DNA of 11,880 nucleotides from DATEHQ01 sp035279525 (GCA_035279525.1 DATEHQ010000013.1:1-11880), one strand, 5' to 3'; shown: positions 1 through 5,909, counted from the stretch's first letter. The notes: generated by a model not told the origin, from the sequence alone. Program-made: numbers and translations.

Positions 1-366
1 GGTGGAATCCTCCTGCTGATCGCGATCGTCGCCTACGCGGTCATCGCGAACTCGATGCGAGGCATCGCGGCCTCGAGGCGCGGCGAGGTCGTGATCACTC
101 GCCTGCTCGGTGCGCGAGGTTGGATGCTGCGCGGTCCCTTCGTGGTGGAGGGGTTGATGACCGGCGCCCTCGCAGGTGCGCTTGCCGCCGCCGCCGTGGC
201 CGGCGCCTACGTGCTGGCCACCAGGTTTGGAGGCTCGGTCTTCTCACAGGTTCTTCCCGGCGTCGGTCAGACCTCGGTGCAGTACGTCGTGGCCGCGGTC
301 ATCGCCGCCGGCCTCGTGCTCGGCACGGCGACCGCCATGCTCGGATTCCGGAAGGTGCGCGCGTGA
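1..366 (+). CDS. ftsX: Cell division protein FtsX, C-terminal part (5' end outside window)
   Basis: This is the last 121 codons of an FtsX-type permease, open from base 1. FtsX is the membrane partner of the ATPase FtsE; the complex controls peptidoglycan hydrolases at the division site. The visible part starts inside a membrane helix, then has a basic stretch (NSMRGIAASRRGEVVITRLL) leading to LGARGWMLRGPFVVEG. That pattern of arginines, L-x-GA and RGPF-x-x-EG is typical of the last cytoplasmic loop of FtsX. Two further hydrophobic segments follow, and the protein ends in a short basic tail. The stop codon overlaps the start of the M23 peptidase gene by 4 nt (GTGA), which implies translational coupling and supports FtsX over a generic ABC permease. 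FtsE is presumably upstream, outside the window. Confidence 0.88.
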   Translation, partial: GGILLLIAIVAYAVIANSMRGIAASRRGEVVITRLLGARGWMLRGPFVVEGLMTGALAGALAAAAVAGAYVLATRFGGSVFSQVLPGVGQTSVQYVVAAVIAAGLVLGTATAMLGFRKVRA

Positions 367-1676
367 AGCGGGCGCTCGTCGCGCTCACCATCGCGGCGGG
401 GCTCGCCGCGCTGCAGGTTTCCACGGCGGGCGCGACGACACCTTCGACGTGCACGACCTCCTCGACGGCCAGCGCAAGCCGGACCACGTGTCCGGCGTCA
501 ACTCCAATCGACCCGAACGCCGCGGCTTACGCGCAGCTGCGCGGGAGGCTTGGCTCAGACCTCGCCAACGCCCTCGCCGCGCAGCAGCGACTCACCGCGC
601 TGCTCGACCAGGACGCGGTAAGCGCGCAGGCGCTCAGCGGCAAGATCACCCAGGAGGAGGCGGTGATCGCCAACATCGAGGCCGAGATCACGCAGCTCGA
701 CGCGCAGATCTCGGACACGCAGCAGCGGATCGAAGTCGAGAAGCAGCAGCTATCCGTGATGGCCCGGGCGATCTACCGGCAGCCCGATTCGTTCTGGATC
801 TTGCTGGCACGGACCGGCAGCCTGCACGACGCTTTGATGTCCACTGCCGACCTGGTCGTCGCCGGTCAGCGGGCCAACGACCTAGAGAAGAAGCTCGAGG
901 CGGATCTCGCGGCGCTGCAGGCACAGCTCCAGCAGCGCCAGGACCAGCTGGACCAGGAGAACAACACGCTCGATCTCCTGGTCGCGAACCTCAGCGCGCT
1001 GAACGACCTGATCAGCCAGCAGACCGACGTGAGCTCTCAGCTGGCCGACCTCGTGACCCAGATCCAGACCGCGGATTCCGGGCTGACAGGCCAACCTCCT
1101 GACGTGACCACCACGCTCGCCCAGCTGCTGGAGGCGCAGGAGCAGGACCTGGTCCTTCGTTCCTATCAGTCGGCCTGGACGCAAGCACAGGTCGGCACGG
1201 GCCTGGCGCTCGTCACCCACGAATTGCCGGTCGGCAAAGCGATCGACGGGCTGCACCTGCAGTGGCCGATGGTCAAGTTCCAGATCACGCAGCCCTTCGG
1301 GCCTTCGTCGGTGCTCCTCGAGCCGCGCTTCGGGCAGTACGCGCACTTCCACACAGGTGTCGACATCGCCGCTCCGCTGGGCACACCTGTCATGGCCGCC
1401 GCGGACGGCGTGGTCGTCGCCGTCGGCCACACCGCCGTGGGCTACGGCAACTACGTCGTGATCGCTCATGGAGGCGGCATCGCGACGCTCTATGGGCACC
1501 TGCTCGACACCAACGTGGTCGTGGGCCAGGTCGTCGTGCGAGGCCAGCAGGTCGGCCGCGAGGGCTCGACGGGGTTCTCGACCGGCCCGCACGTGCATTT
1601 CGAGCTGCGCATCAACAACGCGTTTGTCGACCCGATGCCGTACCTGCCGGTTCCCGGCACGAGTTGGTCCGGCTAG
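363..1676 (+). CDS. Secreted coiled-coil M23 (LytM-type) peptidoglycan endopeptidase, EnvC/RipC-like FtsEX partner
   Basis: A 437-residue protein. The start is GTG at 363, which overlaps the FtsX stop and places a signal peptide directly at the N-terminus (KR, then a hydrophobic run to about residue 24 ending A-G-A). Next come a Ser/Thr-rich linker with Cys30 and Cys43, and a long Gln/Leu/Asp-rich coiled coil at about 55-235 like that of EnvC and PcsB. The C-terminal M23 domain lies at about 300-425. The zinc ligands and catalytic residues are all present: H330-x3-D334, H379 in LYGHL, and H410-x-H412 in GPHVHF. The domain should therefore be an active metallo-endopeptidase, unlike E. coli EnvC, which lost its zinc site and only activates amidases. 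By analogy with RipC, FtsEX would act on the coiled coil to license cell-wall cleavage during division. The family call is secure; the link to FtsEX rests on gene order. Confidence 0.9.
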   Translation: MKRALVALTIAAGLAALQVSTAGATTPSTCTTSSTASASRTTCPASTPIDPNAAAYAQLRGRLGSDLANALAAQQRLTALLDQDAVSAQALSGKITQEEAVIANIEAEITQLDAQISDTQQRIEVEKQQLSVMARAIYRQPDSFWILLARTGSLHDALMSTADLVVAGQRANDLEKKLEADLAALQAQLQQRQDQLDQENNTLDLLVANLSALNDLISQQTDVSSQLADLVTQIQTADSGLTGQPPDVTTTLAQLLEAQEQDLVLRSYQSAWTQAQVGTGLALVTHELPVGKAIDGLHLQWPMVKFQITQPFGPSSVLLEPRFGQYAHFHTGVDIAAPLGTPVMAAADGVVVAVGHTAVGYGNYVVIAHGGGIATLYGHLLDTNVVVGQVVVRGQQVGREGSTGFSTGPHVHFELRINNAFVDPMPYLPVPGTSWSG

Positions 1677-1702
1677 TCTTCCGCAACCCGCTCGGCCGCG
1701 AT

Positions 1703-1778
1703 TGGTGCCCCCGGAGGGAATCGAACCCCCGACCTTGACGTTAGGACCGTCCTGCTCTATCCCCTGAGCTACGGGGGC
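1703..1778 (-). tRNA. tRNA-Arg (anticodon CCU)
   Basis: Read on the minus strand, this folds as a full cloverleaf. The 7-bp acceptor stem (GCCCCCG with CGGGGGC) is perfect. The D arm is GCTC/GAGC, and the T arm is GGGGG/CCCTC with loop TTCGATT. The anticodon loop is GTCCTAA, giving anticodon CCU, which reads Arg AGG. Discriminator A73 and an encoded CCA lie at 1706-1703. The anticodon stem has four good pairs but a G27-A43 mismatch, and position 32 is G instead of the usual pyrimidine. The gene is convergent with the M23 peptidase, 26 bp from its stop. No convincing promoter was found; TAGACT (complement of 1790-1795) is a weak -10 candidate. Confidence 0.93.
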
Positions 1779-1873
1779 GGCACCCCAGAAGTCTAAGAAT
1801 TCCGGCCCTCGCGACCCGGACGTCAGTGACCCGCACGAGCGAAGTAGGTTCGGCCCGAAAGTGGGCTGGACGT

Positions 1874-1915
1874 CTCTCAGCAAGCTCCCAGCTTCGTATC
1901 AGGCTGGCCTGAGAG
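1874..1915 (+). promoter_or_regulatory. Candidate structured leader or operator upstream of the redox operon
   Basis: The 159-bp gap between the tRNA and the redox operon holds nested inverted repeats. Outer arms CTCTCAG (1874-1880) and CTGAGAG (1909-1915) are perfectly complementary. Inside them CCAGC (1888-1892) pairs with GCTGG (1903-1907), and an alternative small hairpin AAGCT/AGCTT lies at 1882-1894. A separate palindrome with arms TTCGG/CCGAA lies at 1849-1859. The outer repeat ends 22 nt before the ATG at 1938. It could be a folded 5' leader or a protein-binding site. It does not look like the FMN riboswitch, and I recognise no known family. Confidence 0.3.
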
Positions 1916-1937
1916 CCTGTGCGCAGAGTTTCGAAGC

Positions 1938-2252
1938 ATGAGCCGCGACACCAGGTCCCGAATCGAAGCCCGCGACGCCGCCATGAGGCTCCTCAACCAG
2001 GTCACCACGTGGGTTGCGGTCGGAGCGCTGAGCGCTGTGGCCGCGCTGGGCGGAGTCGCGGCGGCCACCCTTCCCGGTAAGTCCTCAACGACCTCGACCA
2101 CCGCCTCGGGCGCGAGCTCCTCCAGCACATCGGATGCGTCCACCTCTTCGAGCACATCCGCGACATCATCGTCCTCGAGCCTGCAGAGCTCGAGCGTGAG
2201 CTCGTCATCCTCGAGCTCCGCCCCGGTGGCCGTTTCGGGCGGATCCCACTAG
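1938..2252 (+). CDS. Ser-rich single-pass membrane protein, first gene of the redox operon
   Basis: A 104-residue protein. A charged cytosolic N-terminus (about 1-20, four Arg in the first dozen residues) is followed by one hydrophobic helix at about 21-45 (TWVAVGALSAVAALGGVAAA). The rest is a Ser/Thr-dominated extracytoplasmic tail ending APVAVSGGSH. No known domain is visible, and the low-complexity tail looks like a flexible linker. An FMN-binding protein might be expected at this operon position, but the classic ApbE target motif (D-x-x-[ST]-G-A-[ST]) is absent. The final S100-G-G-S103 is the nearest match, lacking the Asp. The start at 1938 is preceded by only a weak GAAG; ATG at 1983 is an alternative that still keeps the helix. 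The stop codon directly abuts the next gene's ATG. Function is not established; a membrane-anchored accessory or electron-carrier subunit is plausible. Confidence 0.72.
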   Translation: MSRDTRSRIEARDAAMRLLNQVTTWVAVGALSAVAALGGVAAATLPGKSSTTSTTASGASSSSTSDASTSSSTSATSSSSSLQSSSVSSSSSSSAPVAVSGGSH

Positions 2253-2846
2253 ATGGCGGTGTCGAACGCGCTGCTCTGGTACACCACTCGCGGGGCGGGG
2301 GCGGTGTCGATGGTGTTGCTCAGCTCGGTCGTCGTGCTGGGCATCGTCGGCACCGTCCGGGCCGAGAGCCCCAGGTGGCCGCTGTTCCTCACCACCGGCC
2401 TTCACCGCAACCTTGCGCTGACGACGCTGGTGTTCCTCGTCCTCCACATCGTCACAGCGGTGATCGACCCGTACACCAACCTGGGTTGGCTCGCCGCCAT
2501 CGTCCCGTTTTCCTCCTACTACCGAACGCTGTGGCTTGGACTCGGCGTGATCGGGTTCGAGCTGCTGGTCGCGATCGTCGTGACGAGCCTGGTTCGTGGG
2601 CTGCTCGGGCAGAAAACGTGGCGGGCCGTCCATTGGCTGACCTACGCCGCGTGGCCGGTCGGGATCGCCCACGGTCTCGGCACGGGGACCGACGTGTGGT
2701 CGGGCTGGCTCATCGTCCTGACCGCGCTTTGCGTCGGGGCCGTGACAATCGCGGCCGCCTACCGTTTTCGCGCCGGACCATTCGATCCCCTCGCCAATTC
2801 GCGCGCGGCGTTTCGGGGATCGGTCAGCCGGCGCGAGCTGCCTTGA
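2253..2846 (+). CDS. Ferric-reductase-like heme-binding transmembrane protein
   Basis: A 197-residue integral membrane protein with about five or six hydrophobic segments. It resembles the ferric reductase / NOX / MsrQ-type cytochrome b domain. Candidate heme-b ligands are paired histidines on two helices: H51 and H65 (GLHRNL, VLHIVTAVID), and H127 and H140 (AVHWLTYAAW, GIAHGLGTGTD). It lacks the FAD/NAD-binding reductase module of full ferric reductases, so electrons must come from another protein. The NuoF-like protein and ferredoxin encoded next are the obvious candidates. It would carry electrons across the membrane to an extracytosolic acceptor. The start ATG follows the previous TAG with zero spacing and no good Shine-Dalgarno, suggesting termination-reinitiation. 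The stop overlaps the next start (TTGA). The substrate is unknown, and iron reduction is only one option. Confidence 0.83.
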   Translation: MAVSNALLWYTTRGAGAVSMVLLSSVVVLGIVGTVRAESPRWPLFLTTGLHRNLALTTLVFLVLHIVTAVIDPYTNLGWLAAIVPFSSYYRTLWLGLGVIGFELLVAIVVTSLVRGLLGQKTWRAVHWLTYAAWPVGIAHGLGTGTDVWSGWLIVLTALCVGAVTIAAAYRFRAGPFDPLANSRAAFRGSVSRRELP

Positions 2847-4000
2847 GCGCACTCCGCCTGCTGGGCGGCCGCGACCCGAGATCCGGCGCCGAGAGCCTGG
2901 CCGAGCACGTCGCGCGATTGGGCCCGCTGCCGGTTCGAGGGGGCGAGCTCATCGAAGTGCTCATCGAAAGCGGGACGAGCGGTCGCGGCGGCGCCGCTTT
3001 TCCCGTCGGCGTGAAATGGCGGGCGACCGCCCGTGCACACGGCTCGCCGCTCGTCGTCGTCAATGGCGCCGAGGGCGAGCCCCACAGCAAGAAGGACCGC
3101 TTGCTGATGACGGCGCGACCGCACCTCGTGCTGGATGGCGCGTTTCTCGCGGCGCGCGTGCTGCGATCCCATCAGGTGGTCCTCTACATCGGCGAGCAGC
3201 ACCATGCGGCGCGACTCGCCATGGAGCGAGCGCTCGGCGAGCGCTCGGCGCACGAGAGGAGCCTCGTCCGGATGTTCGCGGCTCCCAACAGATACGTCGC
3301 AGGAGACTCGAACGCGGCGGTTCAGGCGGTCACCAGCGGAGTCGCCCTTCCGACCACCTTCAAGGCCGCGCCCGCTCTCGTGCAGAACGTGGAGACCCTC
3401 GCCCAGGTCGCACTCATCGCACGAGGCGGCCACCCGACGGGCACTGTGCTCGTCACGCTCGCCGGATCGATCGCTCATCCAGGCGTGATCGAAGTCGAGA
3501 CCACCGCCACGATCGGCGACGTGGTGGCGCGCGCCGGCGGATTCAACGAGCCGGCCAGGGCCGTTCTGCTGGGCGGCTACTTCGGCTCCTGGCTGGCGAC
3601 CGAGCAGGCGATGGACCTTCGACTCGACCCATCCGAGCTGAAGGCCTCTGGACTGACACTCGGCTGCGGCGCGATCGCCTTTCTGCCGTCGTCCCGGTGC
3701 CCGGTCTGCGAGACGGCAGGGATCATGCGCTTCCTCGCCGGCGAGAGCTCGTCGCAGTGCGGCCCGTGCTTCTTCGGCCTGCGCGCTCTTGCCGACGCAT
3801 GCACCCGAGTGGCCTACCAGGGCGCGAATCCGCAGGACCTGGGCCGCCTCGAGCGCTGGGCGGTCGAGGTGAGGGGGCGCGGCGCCTGCAAGCATCCAGA
3901 CGGAGCTGTGATGTTCTTGCAGTCGGCGCTCGAGACTTTTGCCGCCGAGTTCGCGAGGCACACCGCTCACACCGTGCAGACCGCCAGGCGATCGGCATGA
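2843..4000 (+). CDS. NuoF-like flavin/iron-sulfur oxidoreductase subunit (SLBB fold)
   Basis: A 385-residue relative of the complex I 51-kDa subunit. TTG at 2843 is chosen because it overlaps the previous stop (TTGA) and begins at the expected place; ORF codons further upstream lie inside the reductase gene. The Gly-rich flavin motif GRGGAAFPVGVKW is at 47-59, VNGAEGEP at 73-80, NVETL at 182-186, an SLBB-like region at about 200-260, and the C-terminal Fe-S region at about 286-355. Two departures from NuoF stand out. The cluster motif ESCGxCxPC reads ESSSQCGPC, so the first Cys is Ser303, leaving C306, C309 and C349. The GEE segment that contacts NADH/FMN in NuoF is G154-D-S. It may therefore use the ferredoxin rather than NADH and feed electrons to the membrane cytochrome. 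The family is clear; the electron donor is inference. ATGA overlap links it to the ferredoxin. Confidence 0.85.
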   Translation: MSALRLLGGRDPRSGAESLAEHVARLGPLPVRGGELIEVLIESGTSGRGGAAFPVGVKWRATARAHGSPLVVVNGAEGEPHSKKDRLLMTARPHLVLDGAFLAARVLRSHQVVLYIGEQHHAARLAMERALGERSAHERSLVRMFAAPNRYVAGDSNAAVQAVTSGVALPTTFKAAPALVQNVETLAQVALIARGGHPTGTVLVTLAGSIAHPGVIEVETTATIGDVVARAGGFNEPARAVLLGGYFGSWLATEQAMDLRLDPSELKASGLTLGCGAIAFLPSSRCPVCETAGIMRFLAGESSSQCGPCFFGLRALADACTRVAYQGANPQDLGRLERWAVEVRGRGACKHPDGAVMFLQSALETFAAEFARHTAHTVQTARRSA

Positions 4001-4224
4001 GCCGGCCCAGGGAGCTGAGGGTCGACCGGATCAGGTGCGACGGGCGCGGGCTCTGCGCTCAGATCCTGCCGGAGGTCGTGCGCCTCGACGACTGGGGTTA
4101 TCCGATCGTTGCGGCGGGCCCGATCCCCGAGCATCTCGGGCGGCTGGCCGAGCGAGCGGTCGATGACTGCCCCGTGCTCGCGCTCACCCTCAGAAGGATT
4201 GAGGTCAAGGAGGCGCCGCTGTGA
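3997..4224 (+). CDS. Small ferredoxin with three cluster cysteines (3Fe-4S type)
   Basis: A 75-residue cytosolic ferredoxin. Its only cysteines are C14, C20 and C58, in the arrangement C-x5-C ... C-P (CDGRGLCAQILPE and DDCPVLAL). In actinobacterial one-cluster ferredoxins this pattern, lacking the second Cys of C-x2-C-x2-C, usually holds a [3Fe-4S] cluster. The spacing and the D-x-x-G-Y/x-P segment also fit that family. These ferredoxins are often cytochrome P450 partners, but no P450 is present here. The gene lies between the NuoF-like gene (ATGA overlap) and apbE (GTGA overlap), so it most likely exchanges electrons with the NuoF-like subunit. The ATG at 3997 is supported by the overlap and by the protein beginning about 13 residues before the first Cys. 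Confidence 0.88.
   Translation: MSRPRELRVDRIRCDGRGLCAQILPEVVRLDDWGYPIVAAGPIPEHLGRLAERAVDDCPVLALTLRRIEVKEAPL
4207..4213 (+). promoter_or_regulatory. Strong Shine-Dalgarno for the apbE GTG start
   Basis: AAGGAGG lies 7 nt before the GTG at 4221, inside the ferredoxin's last codons. It supports the 4221 start. Most other starts in this operon rely on overlap and have weak sites, so ApbE appears to be given its own translation signal. Confidence 0.7.
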
Positions 4225-4841
4225 CCACGAGCATCCTCGGCATCGTCGACGGGAGGGCACTTGGGGGCCTGATGCGGATCGCTGTCACCCGGCCGGAGCG
4301 GTTGGGTGCGGCCACCTCGGCGGTCGAAAAGGTGGTCGCGTCGGTTGACGAAGCCGCCAGCCGCTTTCGCCCAGACAGCGAGCTGAGCCGCCTCAACGCC
4401 TCTTCAGACAGTGACGTCGTGGTCGGGCCCCTGCTTGCTCGGGCGATCGAGGCCGGCTTGCGCGCAGCCGAACTTACGGGAGGCGCGGTGGACCCGACTG
4501 TCGGATCCGCGGTCAGGCTGGCCGGGTACGACGCAGATTTCGCGGTGATCCCGGCAGCCGGCCAGGCGGTCCGGCTGGTGGCCACGCGGATCCCAGGGTG
4601 GCAGGCGATCTCTTTCAACCGGGCGACGCGGACGGTGCGGATACCTCGGGGTGTGGAGATCGACCTTGGCGCCACTGCAAAGGCGCTCGCCGCAGACCTC
4701 GCGGCCGCCGCCGCCTCGCTCGCGCTGGACGGAGGAGGCGTGCTCGTGAGCCTGGGCGGTGACATCGCGGTTGCCGGCGCCGCGCCGCCGGGGGGCTGGT
4801 CGATCCAGGGCCAGCGAGGACAGCGCCGCGCCGATCCATGA
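4221..4841 (+). CDS. ApbE N-terminal fragment (upstream frame of the frameshifted gene)
   Basis: If translated as written, this frame gives 206 residues. The first 196 or so match ApbE through the W-S-I-Q strand, and the last ten (GQRGQRRADP) are out-of-frame sequence before an early stop. The fragment keeps the FAD-binding N-terminal lobe and the D-L-G-A-x-A-K helix. It lacks the HHIIDP and C-terminal Mg2+/catalytic segment, so it should be inactive alone. The GTG start has a strong ribosome-binding site and overlaps the ferredoxin stop. Confidence 0.6.
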   Translation: MTTSILGIVDGRALGGLMRIAVTRPERLGAATSAVEKVVASVDEAASRFRPDSELSRLNASSDSDVVVGPLLARAIEAGLRAAELTGGAVDPTVGSAVRLAGYDADFAVIPAAGQAVRLVATRIPGWQAISFNRATRTVRIPRGVEIDLGATAKALAADLAAAAASLALDGGGVLVSLGGDIAVAGAAPPGGWSIQGQRGQRRADP

Positions 4842-5178
4842 ACGCGAAGAGGCGATCAGCATCGAGGCGGGCGGTGTGGCCACCTCGAGCACGACAGTCC
4901 GGCGCTGGACGCGCGGAGGCGTCGTCCTTCACCACATCATCGACCCTGACACCGGGCTGCCGGTGCAGGGCTGCTGGCGCACCGCGACCGTGGCCGCCGG
5001 GTCCTGCGTCGACGCCAACATCGCCTCCACCGCGGCCATCGTGCTCGGCCGGCGGGCGATTCCCTGGCTTGAAGAGCGGGGCCTGGCGGCTCGCCTCGTC
5101 GACGTCGCGGGAGGCGTCCACCGTACGGCGGGCTGGCCGGCCAGGGCGGATTCAGAGTCGAGTCCCAATATTTTCTGA
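4759..5178 (+). CDS. ApbE C-terminal fragment (downstream frame of the frameshifted gene)
   Basis: This open frame holds the second half of ApbE. Family-like sequence begins around 4813 (SEDSAAPIHEREEAIS) and includes TSSTTVRRW, HHIIDPDTG and SCVDANIASTAAIVLG. The first 18 or so codons after GTG 4759 are an overlap with the N-terminal frame and read as arginine-rich noise, so 4759 is unlikely to be a real start. Without frameshifting or correction this segment is probably not made as a separate protein. Confidence 0.5.
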   Translation: MTSRLPAPRRRGAGRSRASEDSAAPIHEREEAISIEAGGVATSSTTVRRWTRGGVVLHHIIDPDTGLPVQGCWRTATVAAGSCVDANIASTAAIVLGRRAIPWLEERGLAARLVDVAGGVHRTAGWPARADSESSPNIF

Positions 5179-5194
5179 GCAATTTCCCAGAAAA
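5171..5194 (+). promoter_or_regulatory. AT-rich inverted repeat before the two-component operon
   Basis: Perfect 7-bp arms TTTTCTG (5171-5177) and CAGAAAA (5188-5194) are separated by 10 nt; they extend to 9 bp with one mismatch. The repeat stands out as AT-rich in a GC-rich region. It covers the apbE stop and ends 19 nt before the response-regulator GTG. No T-run follows on the plus strand, so an operator, perhaps for the adjacent regulator, is more likely than a terminator. A run of T/A at 5167-5174 could belong to a -10 element, but no matching -35 is visible. Confidence 0.4.
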
Positions 5195-5213
5195 CCCGCT
5201 CAGCATTGGACCC

Positions 5214-5909
5214 GTGAGCAAGGACGGGGCTCGGGTCCTCGTGGTCGACGACGAGCCGAACATCACCGAGCTCGTCGCCATGGCGCTTCGCTACGAAGGC
5301 TTCACCGTCAAAACCGCCGCGACCGGCCGGGGCGCGCTGAGCGCGGTGAGCCAGTTCTCGCCGGCGCTGGTGATCCTCGACGTGATGCTGCCCGACATCG
5401 ATGGCATGGAGGTGCTGCGCCGTCTCAACAGCGCGGGCAACAAGGTGCCGATCATCTTCCTGACCGCGAAGGACGCGACGGAGGACAAGGTTCACGGCCT
5501 GACCGTCGGCGGCGACGACTACGTCACGAAACCGTTCAGCGTCGAAGAGCTGATGGCCCGTGTTCGCGTCGTGCTCCGCCGTCATGGAAACGCGGAGGAG
5601 GAGAGTGGCAGGCTGGCGCTGGCCGACCTCGAGCTCGACGACGAGGCGCACGAAGTCCGGCGCCATGAGCATGTCATCGACCTCACCAACACCGAATACC
5701 GGCTGCTCCGCTACCTGCTGATCAACGCGGGCCGAGTGCTGACGCGGAGCCAGATCCTCGACCACGTCTGGCACTACGACTTCGGTGGCGACGCAAGCGT
5801 GCTGGAGACCTACATCAGCTACCTGCGCCGCAAGGTCGACCGGCACGACCCGCCGCTGATCCAGACCGTGCGCGGCGTGGGGTACGTGCTCCGAACGCCA
5901 CGGAAATGA
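5214..5909 (+). CDS. OmpR/PhoB-family response regulator
   Basis: A 231-residue transcription factor. The receiver domain (about 6-120) has the acidic pair D12-D13, phospho-acceptor D56 in VILDVMLPDIDG, T84 in FLTAKD and K106 in VTKPF, so all residues needed for phosphorylation are present. The C-terminal winged-helix domain (about 133-229) contains LTNTEYRLLRYLL, SQILDHVW, LETYISYLRRKVD and the wing sequence TVRGVGYVLR, all typical of the PhoB class. GTG at 5214 gives the standard N-terminus, although only a weak GGA precedes it. The stop overlaps the kinase start (ATGA), so the two form a cognate pair. The position just after the redox operon suggests it may control that operon, but its targets are unknown. 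Confidence 0.94.
   Translation: MSKDGARVLVVDDEPNITELVAMALRYEGFTVKTAATGRGALSAVSQFSPALVILDVMLPDIDGMEVLRRLNSAGNKVPIIFLTAKDATEDKVHGLTVGGDDYVTKPFSVEELMARVRVVLRRHGNAEEESGRLALADLELDDEAHEVRRHEHVIDLTNTEYRLLRYLLINAGRVLTRSQILDHVWHYDFGGDASVLETYISYLRRKVDRHDPPLIQTVRGVGYVLRTPRK

Larger units (their letters stand above)
4221..5178 (+). pseudogene. apbE: ApbE-type FAD:protein FMN transferase, frameshifted
   Basis: Two frames together encode one ApbE protein. ApbE uses Mg2+ and FAD to attach FMN covalently to Ser/Thr of extracytosolic redox proteins. Frame one (4221-4808) carries the N-terminal RFRPDSELSRLNA motif, GGAVDPTVG, DLGATAKALAADLA and VSLGGDIAVAG ... GGWSIQ. Family similarity then continues in the +1 frame from about 4813 with GGVATSSTTVRRW, HHIIDPDTGLPV and VDANIASTAAIVLG, to the TGA at 5178. 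Removing one C from the CC at 4811-4812 would restore a continuous 318-residue protein, close to normal ApbE length. Both halves keep conserved motifs with no other stop codon, so the lesion is recent, a sequencing or assembly error, or bypassed by frameshifting. I cannot tell which. No clear lipoprotein or signal sequence is visible; the N-terminus goes straight into the fold. Confidence 0.85.

Noticed and set aside
1703..1778. tRNA gene as an integration site for a mobile element
   Set aside because: No integrase, direct repeat of the tRNA 3' end or change in gene character was seen on either side.
882..1883. Long minus-strand open frame across the M23 gene and the tRNA
   Set aside because: It runs antisense through the clear peptidase domain and the tRNA gene; its translation is Arg/Asp/His-rich with no motif, as expected of a shadow frame in high-GC DNA.
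1874..1915. FMN riboswitch controlling the flavin-related operon
   Set aside because: The conserved FMN riboswitch core segments are not present; only simple inverted repeats are visible.
2186..2218. 9-bp inverted repeat GAGCTCGAG / CTCGAGCTC inside the Ser-rich gene
   Set aside because: It is real, but the tract is built from repeated AGC and TCG serine codons, which produce such palindromes by chance; it has no T-run and lies inside coding sequence.
2759..3970. 403-codon minus-strand open frame opposite the NuoF-like gene
   Set aside because: The plus strand carries conserved flavin and Fe-S motifs in order, while the antisense product shows none.
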